This document shows, in pieces, positions 1-12,263 of a stretch of 64,000 bases of DNA. Source of the DNA: Sipunculus nudus (taxonomy: Eukaryota; Annelida; Sipuncula; Golfingiida; Sipunculidae). Positions within the stretch are counted from its first letter, which is position 1, and every line of letters starts with the position of its first letter. Below the pieces are notes generated by a model. The model was not told the origin of the DNA. It searched no databases and was given only the letters and a program-made list of their open reading frames with translations. The stretch lies in assembly GCA_026874595.1 (NCBI GenBank), contig CM049313.1, positions 47,500,159 through 47,564,158 on the forward strand, read 5' to 3'. Made by a program: the position numbers and the translations under genes.

Positions 1-2394
1 TTATTAATATGACATGATAAGTAACCAGAATATGCACTGAGGACCTGACATCATTTCATGGTAAAGCTAGCCAGCTGTCAACAGCATTTAATTCCTTCCC
101 AGATTCATAATGCCCACAATCATATTATGAGAAGCATAATAATCTGCATATGGCATATGCAGATTCCCTGCTTTTGTTTCTATACCTTGTGTTTAATATT
201 CTGGCAAATGAATGTGTCTTATGGTTGATAAGTTATCTGGGCATGAAAAATAAACACAAATTGAAATGAAAAAAAAACTTCAGTATGAGTCTCAGAAAAC
301 TATGATTTGATAATTGGGAGCTCATAAGTACGCATGATTTTAAATAGAACTTTTTGGAATTTTCTTTTAATATTACAAAAAGTTGGCGATGGGGGGGGGG
401 GGGGGTAGGATTTTAAATAGAGCTTTTTAAAGGGTGTGGAATTTTCATTTAGTAATACAAAAAGTAGGAGTGGGGTAGGGGGTGATTCATACCTATATTT
501 GTAATATATATATATATATATGCTGGGCTCCCTACCCTACCTACCCACCAAGTGTCTGAGCCAATTTGACACATAGTCAACAAGTTTAGGTGCATGCACC
601 CTCTGTCTCAGTGTCTAGGACTATTTGATACCTTTCAGGACAAATGCTATGATTCATAAGAGACATTGTTTATGAGAAAATTTTCTTTGTTTAGTTGAAA
701 TTTGATCAAACATGCAACCGGATACCTTGCTAGGCATTCAGACAATTTAATGATTCCTGGGGGAGTCATCCTGATGACTTTGTCCAATAATGTGATACTT
801 CACATCCTGGTATTTGGATCAGATATTCTTATGATTGATCCAGAAATGGTCTTTGCTGTAAAAAATATACATACACTTTTCAAAGTTTATATAAATGCTT
901 AGCCATTTTTCAGAGGGCACTTTGACCCAAAACTGTTTTTTTTTGTTATTCATATGAAAGGTCAAAGCCTCGATCTAAAAACAATCTAGGAATCCTACAT
1001 AATTACTGCTACCTCTAGCTTCTGTGTGTCTCATACATGGTATGGTAATTTATTAATTCTGCTGGCTGTCTCTTCCAAGAATGGTAAAAGCCATGCAGAA
1101 TTTCAATTTGTTCATGTCTGACTGAAGATGTTTTGCTTTATCAAGCAGCTTCAGGCTGCTGTAGTCAAAACCACAGGCCTGTGTGCTCATTTAATGTAAT
1201 TTTGATTGAGCCAATAGATGTGATGCTACTTAGGCAAGCAGGGAGCCGCGAGAGACCCCAATCATATCCCATGTTAAATGCCAAGAAATTAAGAGTGAGA
1301 AATTGATAATAACATTAAGTAATTGTCCCCAGAGAATTTTAAGAGAAAGGTACAATTACTGTTGCTGTCAGGTATGATAATTGTACATATATACCTATAA
1401 CCCTCCAAAAAAATAATACTGATAATAATAACCAGGGAATTGAATAGGAATGAATGACGGATGCCAAAAATAGGCTTTGAACAGAAACTGTTGAACATTC
1501 AGGTGATACATTTGAAATTGTGAAAGAGACCTTGAACATGGGATAAATGTGTGAACTGAAATATTTTTAGTTTTTCGGTCAACAGGTGTATATACTCTTG
1601 TAAATTAGCCATACATATACACATCAACTCATGTAGAAAGTATTCCATATCAGTCTACAAGGTGGGTTGATGCACCACCTACAGGTAAAAGAGACAACTA
1701 ATTAGTATAACTAAGGATTACTCCATTAATTTAGTATGTTAATTTGAATTATAATAGATAAGAAATAATATAAAGAGAAACGGTAAAGGTAATAGCATTA
1801 CACATGTAATGTAAGCACTTGTGGCGAGGATAACATTACCAGAATAGATCAAATTTTCAGTTCCATGAAACACTGCACCAGAAAATAGGTATAGCCAAGG
1901 GATGGTGTTTAATGATATATGGTTGTATTAAGGTTTCCAGGGATGAACCAACCTGCTGAAACTAAAACCTCCTACAAACTCATGAACCTTGTCCAATGGA
2001 ATGAAAATGCCTTGGCCTGGATGGTCAAAACACAACGTCAATTATGGTCATCTATGTCGTTATCCTTGGCCTGGTGAAAACAAAGCATGAACTTTCCATT
2101 ACGTTCCTGTCTTTCCCAACTGCTTCAGCTGCATATAACCACTTTAATGTAGCACATTTTTCAAGCTCTTGCACAACTACACAGCAGCCTTCACAGGTCT
2201 ATCCATTAGGTCATCTTTCATCTGTTTTATCTGCTGGTCCTTCTTACTTGTTTTTACAATGCTATGTTGAAAGACGGCAAAAAAATGTGCTTGTTAAATG
2301 GGCTCATAGAATATGCCGAGCTCATTAAAAACATAGTCTGATCTAACACTCCATGATATTAGAAAGAACATTTATTTTTTTTGTCATGGCATCC
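1..2394. other. AT-rich unique sequence, no gene seen
   Basis: No reading frame here shows convincing exon borders or a recognisable domain. The stretch holds a G15 run at 391-405 and a TA run at 504-521. A short direct similarity (tttaaatagagctttt followed by a G-rich run) occurs twice, near 340-420 and 410-480. The open frames at 702-902 and 2044-2328 are short and match no family I know. Confidence 0.5.
391..405 (+). repeat. poly-G tract (G15)
   Basis: Fifteen uninterrupted G residues. Similar runs recur near 2667-2685 (G19), 2697-2707, 22829-22844 and, as C, at 41635-41652. Such runs are G-quadruplex prone and are also common sequencing-error sites, so lengths are uncertain. Confidence 0.85.
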
Positions 2395-2757
2395 ATCTGT
2401 ACCTGTGTTTAGGGTGAAAACTGTTCATGTCTCTATAAAGGTATTGGTCATAAATTTGGCATGTCTATCCATCTCGAAAAATTTTCTGGTAAACCAGACA
2501 GGTGGCACCACCTACCTTCCATATATGTAAAATAAATTAATGCTCTTTTCTCAAGAGTGATTCACAATATTGGCCCCCATATTTGGTGAAAAATATTTTT
2601 TCTCAAGTTGATAGTTGGAAGAAACCATAGTCGCTTGCCATGTGTCAGTATATGCTGCTGAAGATTGGGGGGGGGGGGGGGGGGGCTATTCTTAAAGGGG
2701 GGGGGGATTAATTGTCTGGGGATACTCTAGCACCTGCCATGCCAAGAAATATCTAGT
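2395..2757 (+). mobile_element. 3' end of an H3 Helentron-like non-autonomous element
   Basis: The right end is well defined. The 12-mer GTCTGGGGATAC at 2714-2725 is the exact reverse complement of the 5' arm GTATCCCCAGAC of the fuller copy at 57532-58433. It is followed by a degenerate hairpin (gcacctgccatgcc) and the terminus gccaagaaatatCTAGT, nearly the same as 58419-58433. Upstream are a GGTGGCACCACC variant near 2510 and two poly-G runs. The left limit is approximate because the 5' half is missing or too diverged to place. Confidence 0.6.
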
Positions 2758-3263
2758 TTTCTTTTTGACTAGTTTGTTATATTTTTTATTCAAAGCTATG
2801 CATAGTACATGTGTATTGCATATAAATTTTCCCTGCCCTATTTGCCTCTGCTATATTTTACCTTTATTTTCACACCTGCCATTTTATACCTACCAGTTTT
2901 ACCTTTGCTTTTTTTTGTCCATCCCATTTTTATCCTTTTATTATTACCTGACCATTATATCCTATAATTTTTACCTTTGCCATTTTCTCATGCTTGTTAT
3001 CCATGCTTTTTTTCCTTAAGCTATTTTTTACTTGCAATTATTACCCATGATGCCATTTGTCCCCCTGCATGGCCAATGTCTTCATTATTAATTAAGGTAA
3101 TAACACAATTACATCCCAGAGCCAGGTGACAGACAAAAGCCCACCTTGACAAAAGCCCACATAGCCAAAAGTCCACTGGACAAGAAACCTACCTGGAAAA
3201 AGCCCACCCCTAAAAGTACAGACCTGGACAAAAGCCCACCATTGACTAAAAAATAAAATTAAG
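2758..3263. repeat. unique sequence plus 'gacaaaagcccacc' minisatellite (3130-3243)
   Basis: At 3132-3145 and 3148-3161 the unit GACAAAAGCCCACC is nearly perfect. Degenerate units follow (agccaaaagtccactg, gacaagaaacctacct, ggaaaaagcccacccc) and a good unit recurs at about 3224-3237. Spacing is 16 bp where units abut. The open frame at 2765-3019 is a hydrophobic, pyrimidine-rich reading and not a convincing gene. Confidence 0.5.
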
Positions 3264-4080
3264 TTTTTAGCTCAGCTGACTTTGTCCATCGTCCTTGCGT
3301 CTGTCCGTCTGGCCAGCCATCCGGCGGGCTGTCCGTCCGTTAGCAGGGCACAAATCGTAACTGTAGGGGCTAGGGCCATGAACTCTATGCAGTCTTAGAG
3401 GTTCTAAAAAGATCTCCTTGCAAACCTGAAATTAGGGCACAGCAACCTATATTCTCGAAGTTATGGGGTGTGTTTGCACCCCCCAGAAATAATTCTTTAA
3501 TTTCTTTTAGCCAGAATTTTCATCCCAAACCTTCCATCTTTCACATACAGCTCACCTACCAACAGGGGAAGAACCATAATTATTTTAAGGTCACAAGGTC
3601 AAAGGTCAAGGTCACAGAACCAACTTCTTTGAAAAGCCTGTGGATGCATTTTAAGCCAAACATTTCATCCCAATTCTTTGATCTTTCACATATAACTCAC
3701 CTACTAAGTGGGAGAAGAATCCTATAGATGTTGAGGTCACAAGGTCAAAGGTCAGGGTCACAGGATCCACTTCTTTGAAAAGGTTGTGGACACATTTTAA
3801 GCTAGACCTTTCATTCCAAACCTTTCAGCACTGATATCCCTCCTCTGCCAACAGGGGAAAAGACCTGTTGATTTTGAGGTCAAAGGTCAAGTTCACAACA
3901 CCCTCATCCTGCTTGGAGTCATTTTCAGGCAAATTTAACTTTTCAATCTATACTTTCCATCTGTCATATATGGCTTACCTACCAAAAGGGAAGAAGCCTA
4001 TTGATGTTGAGTTCAAAAGGTCAAAGGTCAAGGTCACAATATTGTTCTAAATGCTTGTGAACATATTTCAAGTGAAACAA
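3264..4080 (+). mobile_element. H4-type repeat copy rich in AGGTCA half-sites
   Basis: It starts with TTTTTAGCTCAGCTGAC, the 5' end shared with 7702 and 34767, although the second arm of the 5' palindrome is missing. A pyrimidine-rich gtccgtc tract follows. From about 3341 to 4075 it aligns closely with 31262-31978. The body is built of degenerate units of about 130-145 bp, each ending in clustered AGGTCA motifs (for example 3588-3614, 3734-3754, 3877-3889, 4018-4036). The similarity to the second copy stops abruptly near 4076. No 3' hairpin or CTTGT end is visible, so this copy is truncated. Confidence 0.7.
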
Positions 4081-5260
4081 CTTGGCAAGTATTATATATG
4101 TTTATGTGCTCATATACATGCTTATTTATTTGTTATATATCTGTCTTATATCCAGTGGTCATATAGTGAAATGAATAACATTTGAATATGGCATTAAAAC
4201 TGGATAATATTTCTTTGTTTATTCTTGTGGATATGAGTGGACTGCCAAAGAGAATAATAATATTTCACTGCATTAACTGAAATATGATTAAAGCTAGCAT
4301 TTAATAGAAAAAATAGATATCTTAAATAAATAATTGTTCAACATTTGAATACTAGATGGCTGGGAGAAGCAAATGCAGTAGTTACCATAAATTACAATAA
4401 TCGTGTTCAAAGGTACCCCTGCCAGTTCTACCCCAATCTACCAATTCTACCCCAGGCTTTATGCTTTATATATCTTATCACAGGGAGTATCATCTGTTTT
4501 AGTGCTTTTACCAGAAGGTTAATTGAGAAAGAAAACTGTGAAACCAATACTGATTCACTGCATCACACCACCAGCACAGAGTGAATGAATTGAATTCTTG
4601 CAGGTCTATGATAGATTGTTATTTGTGATTGTGTTTTTGAAGATACAATTGTTGCTAGGTCTTATATTGCTCAAGGATATTCAAATAGGAGCTCTACTTC
4701 TGGGGGAGTGTCATATCACATCTGTGCAAACATTGATATATGTTCAAGCCATACTACTACAGTCAAAACATGAAGTCTCTTTAATACACTCCACATTGGC
4801 AGGCAAGAAATGTGTTGAAAATAAACTCGCTGGCTAATAATACTATATATCCTGATGTTGTCTGTTGAAGTAGAAATGATTATTATCATTTTCATGATTT
4901 TCTTGCGATTATTTTTTTTGTGAGTCAACGCCAAAATAGTTTGTCCTTAGGGCAGAAAGATGCCTAATTAAATATTATGGAAATAATTGCCTACCTCATA
5001 TCATTTTCCTGTAAACAATTTAAAACTATTTTATGAGAAACTAGTCTATTCTGTAGCGACATCCTGCCACTAATCTTTGAAATAGGCATATCAGGAAACA
5101 GCGATGACGTCATAATAGACATGACGTACTTGAGAGGCACCATCATTCATGGGACCAATAATCAAGATCTACCAAACTCTTTTTACAGTGAGACTTGTAT
5201 TCTCTGCGCGCATGTGCTTTACTGTTACGTCACATTACTTTATATCTATATCCAAGAAGA
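4081..5260. other. unique AT-rich sequence, no gene seen
   Basis: Nothing with exon-like borders or a recognisable domain. The open frames at 4345-4584, 4598-4837 and 4716-4934 overlap in different frames and look like chance. The last 60 bases before 5261 are the insertion flank of the H1 element. Confidence 0.45.
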
Positions 5261-6714
5261 ACTAGAATACGGGTAGTCGACAAGCGACTACGTGTATCCG
5301 CCTAAATCAGAGTGGAACGGGTGAAGTGAGGCATGGATTGAGTGGCAAGGGGAAATAGAGTGTTGCATATTGGCATGGATGTCTGCAGCCAAATTGTGTA
5401 TGTAGGTTGCCCCCCCACCACAAAATCCAGAAAGCCGTCCAAGTTGTATACATATGCAAAATTTTAGGCAGATAAGTCAAACCACTACATGTATATGAGT
5501 GATTTTAGCCCGTGGCAGACAAACATATGGACGCTGAGCAAAAATGGTTGCAGGTGATGCCACCAGTTTTGCGTATGATAAAGAGCTATGTGAGAACTAT
5601 ACACATGCAAAACTTTGGCCCAATCGGTCAAACGGTTCCCAAGATATGAGCTTGGATGTCTGCTGCATAAAATAGAATGCAGGTGGCGCCACCTGTCATA
5701 AAATCAAGAGAGCTGTCGGGGATGTATAAACCTGCAACATTTTAGGCAGATATGTCAAACCACTGCCGAGATATGAGTGATTTTATCCCATGGCAGACAA
5801 ACAGACAGGAGCTGTGCAAAAATGGCTGCAGGTGGCGCCACCAGTTTTGTGTATCATGAAGAGCTATGTGAGATCTATACACATGCAAAATTTTGGCCCA
5901 ATCGGTCAAACGGTTCCCGAGATATGAGCTTGGATGTCTGCAGCTTAAACGTGAGTGTAGGTGGCGCCACCTGTCATAAAATCAGAAAAGCTATCCAGGA
6001 TGTATACGCATGCCGAATTTCAGGTGAATTAGTCAAGTCACTGCAGAGAGATGAGTGATTTTAACCCAAGGCAGACGAACAGATGGACACTGTGCAAACA
6101 TGGCTGCAGGTGGCGCCACCATTTTTTGTGTATGTTATAAAGCTCTCCAAGGGCTACATTTGTGCAAAAAATTTTCCTGATTGGTCAAACTGTTCCCGAG
6201 ATATGAGCTTTGATGTCTGCAGCGTAAACGTGAATGTAGGTGGCGCCACCTGTCATAAAATCAGAAAAGCTATCCAGGATGTTTACGCATGCCGAATTTA
6301 AGGTGAATTAGTCTAGTCACTGCAGAGATATGAGCGATTTTAACCCAAGGCAGACGAACAGATGGACACTGTGCAATTATTGTTGCAGGTGGCGCCACCA
6401 TTTTTTGTGTATGTTATAAAGCTCTCCAAGGGCTACATTTGTGCAAAAAAATTTTCCTGATCAGTCAAACGGTTCCCGAGATATGTGGGTTTATGTGTGG
6501 AAACAGACGCACAAATGGACACAGAGCGCAGAGGAAAGGTCAGAGGTCAAAACAAAATCGGGGCACAGCAGTTCACATGTGACCCGAACATAATCCCAGG
6601 TTTCGTAAAATTCCGCCCAGCGGTTACGGAGGAGTTCCCTGGACACCTACGCAGCGGCTGCAGCGGGGTGCAGCTGAAAACAGTATCTGCAAAACTCTGT
6701 TTTGGCGGATACAA
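5261..6714 (-). mobile_element. H1 Helentron-like non-autonomous element, copy 1
   Basis: Full-length in the minus orientation. The 3' terminus reads ACTAG at 5261-5265 on the plus strand (CTAGT on the element strand), followed by a hairpin with arms GTAGTC and GACTAC and then GTATCCGCC, the subterminal inverted repeat. The 5' end at 6690-6714 is a near-palindrome with the same GTATCCGCC sequence. The core carries GGTGGCGCCACC at 5682, 5831, 5960, 6109, 6239 and 6389, alternating 149 and 129 bp apart. It encodes no replicase, so it would depend on a Rep/helicase protein supplied elsewhere. The open frames inside simply read through the repeat. Confidence 0.8.
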
Positions 6715-7701
6715 TAAACAATGGCCACTTACTTGGAACACCATGAACCACAGATATAAATGAGACATGTCAACCAGGCCGTTAAGTAAATAATATTTAT
6801 AATGTGAGCATGCAGGTAAGGTACGCATTTGCCTCTTTATGCAATTGATGCAAGTTTTGTTTCACAAATTTGTCTTATTTAGACATATTCGCGAAAAATC
6901 AGGTGGACAGGGGTAGTGGAACAGACTTTAGTTCAGTATATGGCAGCCACTGTTTACATGTTCTGTAATAGTATTTTCTACAAAGAAAGAACTGTTAACT
7001 TTGGTTGGCTTCATATTTTGCTGGGTAAAATTTTAGAGATTTTCACATTTAAGGTGTTTCACAAGGGTCCCCCTTTTTCTTGATTTCACAATAATAAAGA
7101 CCTATTCACAGAGTATAACAGTTATTATGTGAATTAATTCTTTAAATATTATGTACACATAATTCATTATCAAAAATATTGAAAAAAGGAAAGACAAAAT
7201 CTTATTTACAAAAATATTGTAAATTTGAAAGACAATTGGAAAGATATGATATAATTTAAAATATCAGTCGTTGAATATATTTTTATTGATAATGTCAGGC
7301 TTTTACTTTTCGTCTTTGCTTTCAGCAATTCGACCTCATATTTACAAAGGTTTCATTTTAGAGAAAATTTCTCTTTTGTCAATATCGCGAAATTGAAACC
7401 CCCACAAATAAAAGGCAACCGAAGTATGTACACACTTTTCATTCTAAGTTGACATTTTAGCAAAGGTCATATTTACAATAGTTATTTCAGATTCTTCATG
7501 CCCTTGTTCAGAAATTTGAGTGAATAATATTATCTAGTCCAGTTTTTCAGCACAAGTTAAACGCATTTTGCTAGGTGAGTCTTGAGAAAAGAAAAGGAAA
7601 TACAGAACAGGCTGGCAGTGTGAACACCTCAGAGTGATTATGTTTTGGTGTAAATCTCTTACAGATAACCCAAGGACTGGCAGTATATCGTTTTGGCAGC
7701 A
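6715..7701. other. unique sequence between two elements
   Basis: AT-rich, no convincing coding potential, no clear repeat structure seen. Confidence 0.45.
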
Positions 7702-8640
7702 TTTTTAGCTCAGCTGACTATAAGTCATCTGAGCTATAGTCGTGGTCCATTGTCCGTCGTCTGTAGATTTTATTCAAGTTTTTAAGCAGCATGTCACACA
7801 TTGTTTAAATCAAGCTAGTGTTATGCAGTTTGCTAGAGCTCAGCTCCCCAGCTTCAACTTTAAGTTCCTTAAATTTGACATACAGTTAGATGTCTCCAAA
7901 ATCCCCTACCATGCCAAGAATTTGATCACTAGGACTTAATTCCTTCAAAATATTAATGAAAAACTTCATTTTTCCATTAAAAACCCATTGTTACACTGTA
8001 AGACTGCCTAATATCAAAACCACTGATCTGACTTTGATCATATATAATATACATATTTACTATACATTCGCTATGCACATGCCAGAAATGATGTCAGTAT
8101 TGCGTAATTGTTTTAAGTTATTGGCCCAAACATAATGCACTTTTTAAAAAATAAAGAAGTATATTTACTCCCTTAACAAGGGGATTGCAGAAGCTAGAGA
8201 TTTTTTGTCAGGGATGTAAAATTATTTAATGAAGATTCAATTGAATACCAAAAATTAGTTCTAAATTTTTCAAATTTTATAAGTTATTAGTATAAATATA
8301 AAATTAGTACCTTAAATTTTGCCCAACATTGACCATGGCACGTATGTTTCCTGAGAGCACTGTTGATATAATTTTCATATCATGCACACATAAGGATTTC
8401 ATCTTTGTAGTTCAGAAAGCTGAAAGAAATTGGCCAAATATTGTAGCTTTTATTTATGTTTTTACGAGACCATGTCAGACCAAGGCTCAATACAGCCCCT
8501 CTTCAGTCACCTGTATGTTGACCTTGTTGACCTTTCATCAGATTATGCACGCTTGAGCTAAGCATACACTGGGGCAGCCAGGCAGCTAATGCCCAGCCAC
8601 AGTTGATCCAGGTGTCCAACCCAACTCATCTAATAGTTGT
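7702..8640 (+). mobile_element. H4 element, 5' end and body
   Basis: The 5' end is a near-palindrome at 7706-7736: arms TAGCTCAGCTGACT and AGTCATCTGAGCTA pair at 13 of 14 positions around ATA. A short gtccgtcgtc tract follows. The body aligns with 34767-35480: the stretch around 'acatgccagaaat', the 'aaacataatg' segment and 'ttgcccaac tttgaccatggcac' occur in the same order in both. The right border is approximate. GAGCTAA at about 8553-8559 could be a subterminal inverted repeat, but no clean CTAGT or CTTGT end follows. Confidence 0.6.
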
Positions 8641-9404
8641 TTTGAAAAACAACATAACAATAAACAAAAATTAATAATTTTTTATTGGTTTTAAATAACA
8701 AATTAAAGAAAAATTTATAGAAAAGGAATTTGTTAGTTGATGAGTAACAGGAAATTAACTTGCAGTTACTGATGATGTAAGATGTGAGAGGGCCATTTAT
8801 GTGGTTATTATTTTCTCTACCTGTTATTAAATTCTTGATTGAATTATGACTTTTAAGTAAATTTTAGTCTATATATAAGCAAAAAAACATTTTACCACAA
8901 TTAATGGATGATATGTAGGGTAATGTAATTTTAGAAGGGAACAATGAGCTCTCCTCTGTTATTTTTGATTCTGTGGTAGGTTAGGTGGTCTACCAGTAAG
9001 CCTCGAAACTAGATCCAGGGCACATGTATGATAATCAGCCTCAACACTGAGGGTAATCTGTTAAATGGTCAGCTCACAGAGAGCCTCAGGTTGTGCATGC
9101 AGAAGAAATATATAATAACCTGAACAAATTGACACAATTTAATGGAGGTGATGCATTTAAAAACATCAATTATTTGATGCTTTATACCCCTAGTACTGTT
9201 AACTCTTGAAATTACAACCACCAAAGGTACCTCAATAAAGTGGCTGCATTTTTGAGGTGGTCTTATAAGTGAGGTCTGATATGAAATAAGAGCAAAAAAC
9301 AATTGGGACCCTGAAAATGTAGTTGTTATTTTGAGGTGGTCACTAAAGTAAGGTGGTCATCGTTAAGGTTTTACTGTATAATTTAGGTCAAGAAAATCAT
9401 TTTG
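8641..9404. other. AT-rich sequence with a possible mariner-type right end
   Basis: The segment ending near 9376 (taaggttttactgta) looks like the right end of a Tc1/mariner- or pogo-like MITE. Repeated 'gaggtggtc' motifs lie at about 9255-9360. I could not find the matching left end, so no element is called. Confidence 0.3.
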
Positions 9405-10045
9405 TTCATTTAATCATTTTACTTGAAATAAAATATATATTTTTCATTTATCCAGAGTGCCAGGTAGTGTTGCCTAAAGCAGAGCTGGAGACTAACCATT
9501 TATCTGATTGAGCTTGTTGTTGTGACACCTGCATCAACTTCCATTCTACAGGGAAAAGCTAGAAAACTTTCAAAAATCTTCTATAATTTTCTATTATCTT
9601 TCATATTTCATAGAAATGATCCCATGGAGGAGCTCCCTCAAGTTTGTTCAGTGGTTCAGGTTTGGTTGATTTTGGCCAAGATACAGGAATTTACACATAT
9701 AGTCATTAGGCCAAGTAAGCATACTAACATACTGATCTCAGAAATGTCAAGAGCTAGCATCACCAAGTTTTATGCAAATGTTGGTCACATGAATCATATT
9801 TGAAATTTAGGTTTTTGTGGCACCACCTGCATCACCCTGTTTTTTTTAACAGGCAAAAAACTTGTTATAGTAGCCTTTTTGGTACACCCCTATTATTATC
9901 AAGGGCAGGAAAACCGGACAGGGTATGTTTTTCAAGACACATTTGAATTTAATCATTTTTCTGGAAATAAAATTTATTTTCCATAAATCAAGAGTGATAG
10001 GTATAGTGTTGCCTTAAGCAGAGCCTGAGGTTTAGTCTGTGTAAT
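9405..10045 (+). repeat. repeat segment flanked by 95-bp direct repeats
   Basis: The block 9405-9500 (atttaatcatttt..., then gtgttgcctaaagcagag) recurs at 9947-10045 with roughly 80% identity. The sequence between them (9520-9880) resembles 34470-34760: 'catagaaatgatccc', 'ttggccaagatacagga' and a GTGGCACCACCTGCATC motif occur in both. This is either a tandem duplication containing a Helentron-like core or an element bounded by degenerate direct repeats. Confidence 0.5.
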
Positions 10046-11866
10046 GGTAAAAACCAGTCAGTGTGCACAGACTGTCAATATTTCATGGTGTCTGATTTTA
10101 GATGCAGAGCTTGGCTGTCTGGTTATATGATGCTGATGCTTAGGAAAAGTGTCAAGGGGAATGATGAAAGGTAAACAGTGACTGGCTGCATCAGTTATTG
10201 ATGCTGAGTTGCGTCTCCTGTGCTTGTGAAGCATTTCAGCCCTGTGCTTTGAATACCTTAGGTATCAGTAAATATTCTCATGTCATTGTGACACAGTCAA
10301 GTACAGAGATTTTTATTCCTACTTACAGTTATTTGCACAGTCTTCGCAGCAAACAGATACATCTTAAACAGGTGCTGTACTGATCCTGGAAAAAATGCAA
10401 GGACAAGGGTATAATCAATTTAATCAATAGTGGCATGGTAAAATGATCTGTTAACAGAGCTGTTGTGCTTATCGAGCAGCAGTGCAAGTTCAGTGTTGTT
10501 ACACTCATGGTTAAGACTGTCGACAGAAAACAGGGTCATTAATGGAATCACTGCGGTGTAATCAGGCAGTGCAAGCCTCTGTATATACACTACAGATAGG
10601 GTCGTAAGTCAGTAGCCCAGAAGAGTTATATTTTATTGAATTACAATTCCTGTCAAATGTTGGTGCATATCCCATTTTGACCTAAGTGTGAAAGCAGAGT
10701 CTCAGCCAGAATGGCTGGTGATGGGTTGTGTTACTGAACATGCAGCACTGCGGAGACTGATCCTATCAACAGTTTGTTAGTGAAGACCGCCGCTTGATGT
10801 GCTGAAAAGATAAGAAACAAACAAGGTCTATACCTCTGGCCTTTACCTGAGGCAGTCTTATATCAGCGCAAACACTGCTGACATTTCCAGATCAAGTTTC
10901 ACAGGCAAGAAGACAGACAAACGTTCCTTGTGTAATAAATCTGATCATGATTTAAAGACGCAAACAGGAAACGACCTGCATCAGACTGTTTTACGGGGTC
11001 TCGGAATAAAACTATGTCCCCAGCAGGTTGGAACAACAATAACGATGATTAGTGATTGGTCAGACTGGTGAAGGATACATCTATCAGGAAGAAGATGATA
11101 AATTTATTTTTGCCTGACTCAGCAATAAGCATCTTTGTCAATATAATATACAAAAGGATGAGATTTTTCTAAGCAGCCTCGGGGCACATGCTTTGACAAA
11201 AAACTCCTGATGGTTTATCATATAGAGACTACACTAAAGAAGTTTAACTTTCTTCACTATTAGCATTCTCATTTGTCTTGGGTTATGCTGATAAGGATTT
11301 AATGTTCCTTAGCAACATTGTTGCCTAGGATAATCCCTTGATCAAAAGCTGAATAAGCAACTGTGTATTATTAGTTGATCGATCAACTGTTAACTGATTG
11401 GAGTTGTACCAGTTTATCAGGTGGTTGTGTAGTGTTAATTACTATCAGCTATGATCAACCAGTGGTTGTGACTGTGATCACTGCCTGTCTCTCGCTGCAG
11501 TGCCTCACTTGTGCTGTATTCAGGCTGGGACCAGAACTGCAGCACCATAGCTGCCAGTACTATATGTTCCAGGTGATAAGTTGGAGTACAGAAGTTACCC
11601 TGACCTTTTTCCCAGGAGCGGTATATTTCATGACAGGAAGTATTGTTGGACTTTAAAATAGAAATATGAAGTGTGAAAAAAACAGAGAGGGCTGAAAAAG
11701 AAAGTAAACTGGTGAAGGTTACATCACAAGGACATGTTAAGCCAAACAGGACATGTCAAACACTGAAAGCTGATACAAAAAGGATGCTGGTACATTTAAA
11801 TTAGCGTGTAGTGTGTTATAAAATCATCTAGAAGATTTTTGTGCATCAGATAAGCCTTATTTTAAC
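10046..11866. other. unique sequence upstream of candidate exon 1
   Basis: No convincing exon found. The open frame at 11375-11656 (93 codons) matches nothing I know. If exon 1 is the first coding exon, promoter and 5' untranslated sequence may lie here, but no diagnostic motif is clear. In frame with the exon-1 ATG the sequence stays open back to a TAA at 11819-11821. Confidence 0.35.
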
Positions 11867-11927
11867 ATGGGAAGCTTGGACAGACGAAACCTCCGTCGTG
11901 AACTCTGGGAACAACAGCTGTCTATAG
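11867..11927 (+). CDS. candidate first coding exon of an unrecognised small protein
   Basis: The ATG at 11867 has a strong animal context (AACATGG). It opens a frame beginning MGSLDRRNLRRELWEQQ, rich in Arg and Glu and probably helical. After 20 codons plus one base the sequence reads ATAG|gtaagc, a good splice donor, giving a phase-1 intron. The next in-phase candidate is 27749-27819, implying a 15.8-kb intron. The two joined give 43 residues plus a stop. Gly2 is present, but position 6 is Arg, so an N-myristoylation signal is weak. The frame stays open upstream to 11822, so the exon could also be internal with an acceptor upstream. I do not recognise the family. Support is exon architecture only. 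Confidence 0.4.
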
Positions 11928-12008
11928 GTAAGCTGTAAGCTGAGGTGACATTGTTTTATTACTCTTGTAGTAGCTGATGACTGATTTTAATCAGTGATTG
12001 GTCAGGTT

Positions 12009-12061
12009 GATGCAAACAGTGGCGTCAATTTATCTTCCAGGGTGGGGGGGGGGATGACTAG

Positions 12062-12100
<39 letters not shown>

Positions 12101-12263
12101 CGTCTGTATGACACATTTTAAATATATAAGAGCTTGCATGACACATTTCAAATATATATATATATATATTAATTTATTACATTGACCATCCCCCCTTGCC
12201 AAAAAGTGGGGGGATATAAACCCCCCCATCCCCCCCTAAATTGATGTCCCGGCCTGTTGCATC
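12009..12263. mobile_element. short TIR element (MITE-like) containing (CA)n and (TA)n
   Basis: The left end GATGCAAACAGTGGCGTCAA and the inverted right end GATGCAACAGGCCGGGACAT (each followed by CAATTTA or TCAATTTA) form imperfect terminal inverted repeats of about 25 bp. Next inward is a G-run on the left and C-runs on the right. The interior is (CA)n at about 12070-12099 and (TA)n at about 12153-12169. No clear target duplication is visible, so the superfamily is undecided. Confidence 0.55.

Noticed and set aside
2765..3019. Hydrophobic 84-codon frame as a small membrane protein
   Set aside because: It comes from a T/C-rich low-complexity stretch, without splice or promoter context.
5777..6301. 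Open frames giving repeated peptides (…GGATCHKIRKAIQDVYA…) in H1 copies, also at 18089-18370, 20832-21068, 30836-31174 and 40099-40458
   Set aside because: They are the H1 tandem unit translated in whichever frame is open. They occur on either strand relative to element orientation, lack start or stop conservation, and differ by frameshifts.
9240..9376. Mariner-like MITE ending 'taaggttttactgta'
   Set aside because: The matching left terminal repeat could not be found.
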